Assembly (NCBI GenBank): GCA_036877525.1 | Contig: JAZGTH010000011.1 | Coordinates: 2,555,001 to 2,619,000 of the forward strand | Direction: 5' to 3' | DNA length: 64,000 nucleotides | Origin: Chromobotia macracanthus | Taxonomy: Eukaryota > Chordata > Actinopteri > Cypriniformes > Botiidae | Shown here: piece after piece, positions 55,901-64,000 of the stretch | Numbering within the stretch: the first letter of the stretch is position 1 | Layout of the letters: each line of letters begins with the position of its first letter | The notes under the pieces: generated by a model | Seen by the model: the letters and a program-made list of their open reading frames with translations, nothing else | Told to the model about the DNA's origin: nothing | Database searches by the model: none | Translations under genes and position numbers: made by a program

Positions 55901-58900
55901 GGTATAAATATATTTATATAAATATATATCTTCTGTGAAAGGCGCAGGACCATAAAATATTCGTCCAATTATTGCATTCAGTCTGACAGGATGTCAAACT
56001 TTATGCGTTTGTGTGTTTGGAGGAGGCGTGGCTTTGGAGAGCCATCTGAAGGAGGGCGGGATCTGATGCTTTCAAAGCTTGCTACTGCTAGCCTCTCTGA
56101 AACTGGCTACCATGTCTTCAAGCTTCGATTAAAATATTTGTATATCTGTGAGAATTTCTGTGGCAATATCATGCTTTTACAATTTTGTGCAGTAACAGTG
56201 ACATGATAAGTCATGTATGCAGTTTCAAAATCAGAGACTAAAGAGATCACAGATCGCAGGAGATGCATGTAACTAATAGGTATAAACAATGAAGTCTTGC
56301 TGGGGTCTGTGGACAGACTCTGGATTACAGTCTTTAGCTTACAGTCGAGTGAAATGAAAACTTACTTTAAAAGCAAATTAGATAACAAACAGTAGAGACT
56401 CTCTGATGGTAAACATCATGTGAACCAAAGAAGATCAAACTGTGTGGCTTTGCGGCTACTCTGTGCCATTGACAGCGCATCTTTGATCTGTTTGTCTTAG
56501 AGTTGTGTAACACTTACATAACAGAGACTGTGGCAAAGAGGGCAGGCGGATAAGGACATGGATTTCTAATGACCGACAGGCTGGGCTTACAGGGAACGTT
56601 CACCCAAAAATGAAAATTATACCATCAGTTACTCACTCTCATGTCAACTGTATGACTTCTTCACTTTAGAGAAACACAAAAGAAGATATTTTGAAAGACG
56701 GTGGTAACAGTGGCACCCATTGACTTCCATTGTATGGAGACAAAAGCACTGAGACATTCCAAAATACCTTCTTTTGAGTTCCACAGAAGAAAAAGTCGTA
56801 CGGGTTTGGAATGAGATGAGGGTGAGTAAATGATGGTGAACTGTCCCTTTAAAATCATCAGTGGTAATAAAATGTGAGGGAAGGACTTTAAACCATGAAC
56901 AGATGGATGAAATTTTCACTCTCCATCTTCTGCCATCTTTTCTAATGATTGTGCCAGTCGTTACGACGCACGCCGTGTCACAGGAGCGCAGCCAATGGGC
57001 TACACACGTCAGAGAACTTATAAGCTGTTGCCTGGCAACAGCTCAGAATCAAATCACATCACAGTTCAGCAGGCTATAACACCTATAAACAAACCGAAGC
57101 TGTCTGCCTTCCTGTATCACCATCTCACTCAAACATCCCCAATATAGACCTGCTTAACCTCCAATCACAGACCTGCAGGAATACACTCACAGTAATCCAT
57201 AATCACATTAAAATCTACAGTGATAACTGTTATATTGGCAAATCTGTGATACGTCATTAGCCCTTCTGTTATGTGCATAACTTTTGCTATGTGGAAACGA
57301 TTTAATGTGTGAGGTCACATTGACCCCACAAATGTTGTAATGCATTTTAATAAATTACTAAATTGTTATTTGTTCTTTTTACACACACTTTACCTACCTC
57401 ATATCTAAATCAAATATTAGGTCAAAACATACCTGTTTGATTTGTATCTATTTGACTTGCACATTTGATTGCTGAGTTCTCCGAGTTCATTTGCGTTCTC
57501 TCAGCCAACAGAAACCTGTTGATTCTAATAGATACTTCAGATTCTTCCAAAAACCGAAACATAAAACAAAAAACTCAAATATTAAAGCACTAGTTCCAGA
57601 AGACATAAGAAAAAGATATATGACGATAACTGACAACATAACTATTATTTTCATATATTTATGTTATTGCCATATAAATATATTTTCTTGCAGACTGTTT
57701 TCATGATTCAAGGTTTAAAAACACAACCAGAATACTTTTCAGAAGATAAAGATAAAACATAAACATAAGCGTAAAGTTAGATGAACTGATTATCTGTTGC
57801 AAACAGATTATACCATCAAATGTAATCTAAATAAATTAAAAAGGTTTAAATGAAAGTGCACAGGGTTTATTTCCCACACCTATGAATTCTCTTATAATGG
57901 CTATGATATGATATAATGCTACAGTACCTGACCACGACAGTAATACAGGCATGTAGATTGTGGATGAGAAGTTAAGAGATGTTTTTAAAGATGTATCAGT
58001 GATCAATTACAGAATATGACGAATATCAGTGATAAACCATGACCAGTGAGTGTGTAAGACTGACACACACACTCACATTCTGCTGTCTGGATCACACGTG
58101 ACAGTGTTAGATCTACAGAGACAAATGACTTACAATTTCAAACTGTTTCTTTAAAATTTCACATCCATTCCAGCGCTCGGCTCTGTCTGTATTGAATATA
58201 ATAAAGAGCATTTTCCTCTATTATATTAATTAGCTTCAGTAACCAAGACAATGGTTGTATAATTCATATTCAACTGGAATTAATTAGGTTCTGCCTTTAC
58301 GTTCGTAGATTAATAAATGATGCGTGCGTAAAATAATAAATTGAATGGCATTTAGTTATCAGTGCACATGCAGGCCAGTGGAAGAAAACACACACATTAA
58401 TATCGATGTATATTTATAGCATTTACATGTCTGTATGCAAATGTCTTTAACACTCTGCAACATTACCAGAGGAAAACAAAGTTTACAGCAGGTCTGTGAC
58501 AGTACAGGTCAACAAAACCATCTACTGCATTTTTCTGCTAAGCTTGCGAGTGACAGCAGGCAAACCAAACAACTGTAGTGACTTTTCAGCACAACAAATA
58601 GACAGATGTAGGCTGTTTAGACATTTAGACAGAATGCATTTCTGTCTGTTTAGACAGAAATGCATTATGAAAACCTTAACATGCTATTTTTCCCTTTTTA
58701 AATTTTAGCCAGAAGCCAAAATAATTCATTACAGCCCTCAAGAGTTTTAAAAGCGTGTTTGTCGCATTGCTGGGCTGACGGAGGACGGTCTGAGATTACT
58801 CTGTCTGAGGATTATAGAGGCACACACAAGACAAAAGTGTTGTCTCAGTTCTAGACAGATAACGTGAACACAACTAAATGAAGCATAGACTTCATTCTTT

Positions 58901-61900
58901 TATTTTGTAAGGGCAATTTTTTACCCAATGTTATCACTGAATCCATGCAATTCTCCCCAGTCTGATGACGATGAAAGCTTGCGAGGCCTTTCAAACGATG
59001 CGTGTTACACATGCAGGGTCAAGTCACTGTAAGGTTCTTACAATGTTCATCTGTAGTTAACAATGCGGTTTTGCCTCAAGGTCTCCTAATGAGGCCTGTT
59101 CCTCTCCCTCATTCACACTCCACCGCAGAGGCCCCTGTCCACCCTGCTCGCAACCATTCTGTTGCCATGGAAACTGACTACTGTACTCACTGCGTTGTTC
59201 AGCACCCAAGGCCCCCAACAAAGAGACGGCAGGTTCTCTCACAGCCTCATTGTCCGCTCTCAGCCATCGGTGAGGCTCGGCCTGTCACCCACAGTTAACT
59301 TGAAACAATATATTAAGGCCTCCATCATCAATAAACTTGTTAATGAAAATGAAGCCTCTCTTAAAGTGATATTTCACACAAAAATGAAAATTCTTTCTTC
59401 ATTTACTCATCCTCATGTCATTCCAAACCTGTATGACTTTTTTGTTTCTGAGGAACACAAAAGAAGATATTCTGAAGTGTGTTGGTAAACAAACAACAGT
59501 GGCACTCATTGACTCTCACAAGTCTGCACACAAACATATGCTTCACTGTGCTGACCACAGATGAATTCCCATCCTTATACAGTTCTCATTACATGCAGCG
59601 CTGGCCCCTTAAATTTTCACCAGTCCAAGAGAACTACAGCTCATCTGTATTAATAAACGGGAGGCTCCGTAGCAACAATCTTATTTCGTATCCCTTTTTA
59701 AAGCAACATATCAGCAGGAGAGGCAAATATAGGCTGATCTGCACAGAGCTATTAGCCGCTGGGTGATTCACTTTCTGAGGTGTTGCAAACAGACAGTCCA
59801 CTGAGACATCTTAACACATAAATAATTCATCTAGCCGCAATATATTCCCTTGAGATTCTGCTCCATTTCTGTCCCATGTCGGAGAGAAAACATTTCCAGG
59901 TAACAGAGAACATTCTTAGAATGTGGCTAACACTGTCTAAAAAGTTACTTTCAGTAACTTTAGTATAACATTATATATCATATATATCAAAAACATAGTT
60001 CTTAAATAGGTAGTGGAATGGTGTAAATCTTACAGAATTAAAAAAGTTTTTATAACTAAAAACATTTTAATAAAATGTAATAAAATGAATACAACATCTA
60101 CGAAACTGGACGTTTTAAACATTCCTTGAACTTGCAAAATAATATTTTTTTTAACGTTTATGTTACTTAATGGAAACATTAGAGAAACAGTTTTAGGACC
60201 TTACTGTTAGCTGGATTTGGTTACCCAAATCCTCCAAAGGGTGTTTTGTGATCCTACAGTGTCAATTAGCCTAAAATAAGAGCCTCTTTTAAATATATTC
60301 CTGCTCACCTCAGTAGACACTTTAGCAGTTTCATCACCAGCTTTATTTTGGGTTCACGCAGATACGAAACAAGCTGTAAGCCAGAGAGACCAAGCTGTCC
60401 ATTTATTTTAAGGCTGCGATTGGTAACTTTTTTGGGTAAAAATGAACAAAAAAACATTACCGAGTAACACAACAGTAAGTTTATAATAATGATTTATAAT
60501 CTGAGCTGTCGGGTCAGATTTCCCAGAAAATGTCAGATTCATTTCATTTCAACATACGTAAAGAAGTACATAAAGTAACCTGCAATTTTATGTTTCAAAC
60601 AGAGATGGCGATAGAGAGGCAGAAGTTGTGGATTGCTTCTTTAATGGAACTTTAAATGGATTAATCTCAGAATTAAATGGATTAATCTAACAAAAACACT
60701 CGTTTAACACTAACTAGTCTGTGCATTAAACAAAGTTTACTAACCCCTGTAATGACAAAATGAAGTTTCTTCTCTTTCTAGGAAGAGTCTATTGTTCTCT
60801 CTCGTGTTGTTTATTAAATACATTCTGCCTTCATCTCAGCTTCATTAGACAGCAGATGATCATTTTCATTTGTTATTGTGAATACATCACATCGCTGCGT
60901 CTTATTAAAATCCCACACATAAAAACAAGGGCTTGGCGACATTGGAAGATTTCATAATGTTCAAACAAACATACACAATGAGATGAACAAAAGTGCTTTA
61001 TGGCCTGTTAATCTCAGAGGTGCGTCTCTATTCCACTACTGCATTATTTATAAAGATCTTCCCCAGAAAAACCACAGCATTGATATCTTTGCTTAACAGC
61101 CAGGCTGGCACATAATTAATAAGCACAGAATGTATTCTTCAAACACTTTCCTTTTTTTCCCAAATGAAAAATGTGATTGTGACATTTCTGGTAATGTGCG
61201 TGAAGACGGCAAAACTGAGCAATGCAATCTCTTCCTAATAAAGCCATATGACACAACTAACAAAGTTAATTCTCTCTGGAAATTCAGGGCAACTGATCCA
61301 CTTGGTTAAAAACAGGAAATAATCATTACAATACATGGAGTTTTTGTGTACCTGTATGACAATAGGATCTATTTATGTTGTGCTGGCGCCCCCTTCTGTT
61401 TGCTCACCTCACATACTATCCATCGAATTAAAGCTACAAGAAAATGTTGTCCCACATATACAATAAACAAACTTTTAAAGGAAAGAAAACAATTCCTCTG
61501 ATCTTTCATTGGCTACTATAATAAGAAAGCACAGCATTACTGTAAAATGCGTGAGGGTGGTGCGAGGGTGGAGGTGTGATGTCAGCTTTGGCAGGTGGTG
61601 TTGAGGCTCTGGTGATGGTTGGCTTACCCTGGTCAATGGGTTGCTGGGGCAACAGACTCATTTGACTGTGCACCACGCCTGCGTAATTCCTCAGAAACGC
61701 TTCCTCGTTCGGTGTCAGCTGCAAGGGTGGAGACAAAAATGTTTGGAATATTTGAACCAAAAAAACTTCCAACATCTAAAACAGAAGGAAATGAGTTGAA
61801 AATGCAATGTGTGTTCGACTATAAGCTGCGCAGACGTATCTGCATATGACATCAAAGTAAATTCATAAGCATACAGAGGATCTATTCTCAAATCACTCTC

Positions 61901-62266
61901 ACGGTACTTTCATGTCATAAACCGATCGGTCGGTGCACATCGCTTCAAGTCAAACATATCTATAACCTTCTTCACCGTGAGGCTGGGGGGTATTAACCAA
62001 TAATATACTGTATCTAAATATCAAGCCCCGCCCACTTTCTTTTCCACCGAGTATTCTGTGGCAATCTCTCACAGTACTGGATTTCAGTGTCTTGAGTCAA
62101 GTCATCTTTAAGCTGGCTTTAACGTGCATTTTAAGCTGTCTTAGCTTTAATGGCTTGCTGATTGACTTACGTTTGATCCCATTTTCTTGAGCATGAGCAG
62201 CACTCGAACCTTCTGCTGGATGTACATTTCCTCAGGAGACTTGCCAGGGGCTTCCTCGCGGTTCAT
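52940..62266 (-). CDS. ctnnbip1: Beta-catenin-interacting protein 1 (ICAT), complete, 3 coding exons
   Basis: ICAT binds the armadillo repeats of beta-catenin and blocks TCF/LEF binding, dampening canonical Wnt transcription. Coding exons 62266-62171, 61718-61628 and 52998-52940 total 246 nt, giving exactly 81 residues plus stop, the vertebrate length. The N-terminal helical domain (about residues 10-60: PEEMYIQQKVRVLLMLKKMG, NEEAFLRNYAGVVHSQMS) and the acidic C-terminal tail (GAEDVVMAFSRSEAEDRRQ), which occupies the TCF groove, are both intact. Phases 0 and 1 match across introns. Intron 2 is 8.6 kb. A non-coding 5' exon must lie beyond the right edge, because the start exon has its own acceptor 22 bp upstream of the ATG. 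Confidence 0.98.
53578..53920. mobile_element. Family B fold-back element, full length
   Basis: Best complete copy: left end CCCAGCTAACAGGGATCATT, right end CCTAAAACTGTTTGCTGGG; termini are inverted repeats (CCCAGCTAACAG versus CTGTTTGCTGGG). About 340 bp, no coding capacity. Confidence 0.75.
56588..56850. mobile_element. Family C MITE, complete copy
   Basis: Left end GGGAACGTTCACCCAAAAAT, right end GAACTGTCCCTTT, with the shared AACACAAAAGAAGATATTTT interior. Confidence 0.75.
58633..58666. repeat. Perfect 15-bp stem, 4-nt loop
   Basis: AATGCATTTCTGTCT, loop GTTT, AGACAGAAATGCATT. Just upstream is TTTAGACAGAATGCATT, a partial copy of the right arm. Confidence 0.85.
59365..59520. mobile_element. 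Family C MITE, truncated
   Basis: TTTCACACAAAAATGAAAAT then TCATGTCATTCCAAACCTGT and AACACAAAAGAAGATATTCT; right half missing. Confidence 0.65.
59890..60215. mobile_element. Family B element, near full length
   Basis: Starts TTCCAGGTAACAGAGAACAT, ends GACCTTACTGTTAGCTGG. Confidence 0.7.
60408..60644. mobile_element. Family A MITE copy
   Basis: TTAA at both ends, diverged termini (GGCTGCGATTGGTAAC and GTTGTGGATTGCTTC); 237 bp. Confidence 0.7.
61628..61718 (-). CDS. ctnnbip1: ctnnbip1 second coding exon
   Basis: 91 nt: LTPNEEAFLRNYAGVVHSQM, SLLPQQPIDQ. Acceptor cccttgcag, donor gtaagc; leaves phase 1. The longer open frame past the donor is intronic. Confidence 0.97.
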
Positions 62267-62288
62267 CCCCCCTGCTCCTGACGCACTG
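62171..62288 (-). CDS. ctnnbip1: ctnnbip1 first coding exon (ATG at 62266)
   Basis: Acceptor TATGTAG preceded by a (TG)n tract, 22 nt of 5'UTR (62288-62267), then MNREEAPGKSPEEMYIQQKV and RVLLMLKKMGSN, donor gtaagt. 96 coding nt. Confidence 0.96.
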
Positions 62289-64000
62289 CTACATACACAC
62301 ACACACAGAGTAAGGGAATTGTAATATCTTTTATTAGACACAAAAAATGAAAGCAATGCAAATTAAGTGTATCAGGAGTCCAGATTCGTTTTGAGGCCAC
62401 AGTATAGACAACAAGAAGCGGATCCTAACAAACTAGCTCTGCAGTTTAAAAAGTGCGAGACATCCCAAGGGAGTGCCAGAGAAGACGGAAGACAGAGAGA
62501 ATGATTCAAGTAAAAACTAAAAATACATAAAATGGCAAATCCTATCCAAAGACAACTGAAAATAGTAATAATAAACAGGCAAATATTTGTCAGTTCAGAA
62601 GACTCTGTGTCTCAGCCTCTCTGACAATCTGTGAAGAAATGTTTGTCTGTTTTCAGCTGCCTGTTTGTCACCATGAAATCAAATATAGTATTACATATTA
62701 TGTTATGGAATATTGCACTGCTTATTATACAGCATTATTTTTTATTTATGTGTCCTCGTAATCTTTAATCTAAAACATTAACTTCCTGTCGCTCCTCCTC
62801 TCAGTGGTTCATTTCAATGGTTAACAGACACACATGGTGGGGGTGTTGTGTGGATGTAATATCCCCCTGAAATCTCCTAAACTGGCTAAGCAACCACTGA
62901 TATCACATATCTGGCTTTAAACTAACCCATCTTACCCTTCGCAGGATAAAGAAAGCTATCAGAACGGCTGTGTCTGAAGTCTTCACATACTGTTCAGATG
63001 ATGAAACAGGCTGACAGCATCATAAATGGCCCTCATACATATTTAATTCCTGATCTATCAGCCTCTTCTTCCTCACTTTCCTCGTTTCCCTCATCTTCCT
63101 CACTTCCTAACGAGCTGTTTTCAAACTTACACTCAGAACCCTGAGAGGAGTAACAAGCAATATTATCACGGAAGAACAAGCGCATATGAGACACGGTAAA
63201 CGGCTCTCCTCATCCGACAGAGCAACCTTTATTTTCCAGAAAACAACATCGAAATATGTCAAACAAAGCAACAGTCTTCTTAACACCATCGAATCCATAA
63301 TCGATTAAAAGCATAATCACAAAGAGAAAGTACATCATCTGTCCAAAGAAAGACGAGACAGATGAAGGACTGACAATAGAGTTGAAGTGACTGACATCAA
63401 ATGTGTTCTACGGGTTTTGTGAATCTGTCAGACTCTATTCTATAGCGACACGCAGCCTGTAATGTCTCTAACACTCTTATCCACACAAAGAGCCTGTAAT
63501 AGATGCTGACGCCCGTTTGATGTGGGGTTATATTTATTAGAAAAGCTGGCTCAACCCTCCATTTCAAACGTCAGTCCGTAGGCAGCTCAGGCACACCGGA
63601 TCGGTCTTGACTTAAAGCAAGATACACAAACAATTACAGCACATCCCGCAACCTATCGCCAATCCTGAGTGTTGACAGCACAGATACTGTCGGCACTTAA
63701 AGCTGAAATGTGTAAATTCTGTGCTGCTAGCATCACTGAACAGAATTGCAGAAATAGCTGGTCACCCAAACAGACAGCTCTGCTGTTATCTCACCCCACT
63801 GGCTGATGCTGCTGGGTCAGGCTGCTCATACAAACATAGCAATGTTCTGATAGTGCCACAGTGCATTCTGGGAAACAGTCTACCTACAAACGTCTTACTT
63901 ATAGTTATTTAAACTTACTCTGTATATTAAACAGGGATATTAAAGCTATTAAAGCTGCAGTCCGTAACAGTTTTTGGTTAACAATGAACAGATCAGTATT
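62289..64000 (-). other. ctnnbip1: ctnnbip1 5' intron
   Basis: No coding exon seen. A family A element begins at 63949 and runs off the edge. Confidence 0.6.
63949..64000. mobile_element. Family A MITE, cut by window edge
   Basis: TTAA then AGCTGCAGTCCGTAACAGTT; the rest lies outside. Confidence 0.65.

Larger units (their letters stand above)
53000..61627 (-). other. ctnnbip1: ctnnbip1 intron 2 (8.6 kb)
   Basis: Contains B elements at 53578-53920 and 59890-60215, C elements at 56588-56850 and 59365-59520, an A element at 60408-60644 and a perfect hairpin at 58633-58666. Stretches around 58140-58340 and 61020-61180 lack repeats and are rich in TAATTA-type motifs. Confidence 0.6.

Noticed and set aside
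53578..60215. Clustered direct repeats as a CRISPR-like array
   Set aside because: Repeats are dispersed transposon copies, diverged and kilobases apart, in a eukaryotic genome.

Overview
This is vertebrate nuclear DNA from a ray-finned fish, probably a cyprinid. The introns follow the GT-AG rule, the three recognisable genes are clear vertebrate orthologues, and the non-coding DNA is full of short TTAA-flanked elements, fold-back elements and tRNA-derived SINEs of the kinds common in carp-like fishes. There are no bacterial or phage features. The exons below were assembled by hand from the splice sites, and reading phase was checked across every junction of the three recognised genes.

Three known genes lie in tandem on the minus strand. 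(1) ube4b (1-6398): start codon and first seven coding exons of the E4/U-box ubiquitin ligase; the gene continues past the left edge. (2) clstn1 (13433-40305): the complete coding sequence of calsyntenin-1/alcadein-alpha in 18 exons, with all phases closing to a 958-residue type I membrane protein. It includes a 30-nt microexon, two cadherin domains, a laminin-G-like domain, one membrane segment, and an acidic tail with two kinesin-light-chain-binding WDDS motifs. A long 3'UTR probably runs to about 10.2 kb. (3) ctnnbip1 (52940-62266): the complete 81-residue beta-catenin inhibitor ICAT in three coding exons, with a non-coding 5' exon beyond the right edge.

Between clstn1 and ctnnbip1 I find a candidate gene on the plus strand that I do not recognise. 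Four well-bounded exons (41106-41176, 43500-43536, 49216-49262, 50991-51131) keep one open frame through all junctions, end at a stop, and are followed by AATAAA. It may start in the clstn1 CpG island from a shared bidirectional promoter, and it would converge on the ctnnbip1 3' end.

Regulatory sequence: the ube4b upstream region holds a YY1-type site, a perfect GTCACGTGAC (CLEAR/USF) palindrome and three full CREs about two helical turns apart. The clstn1 promoter has a CRE and a YY1-type site. The ctnnbip1 3'UTR begins with a G-rich 23-bp minisatellite.

The rest is intron or intergenic DNA occupied by three recurrent short transposon families (called A, B and C here), SINEs, microsatellites and several striking inverted repeats. 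The three known genes have no direct pathway link: protein quality control (ube4b), axonal cargo docking and synaptic adhesion (clstn1), and Wnt inhibition (ctnnbip1). The unit that makes sense is conserved chromosomal neighbourhood, here in an order different from human 1p36.
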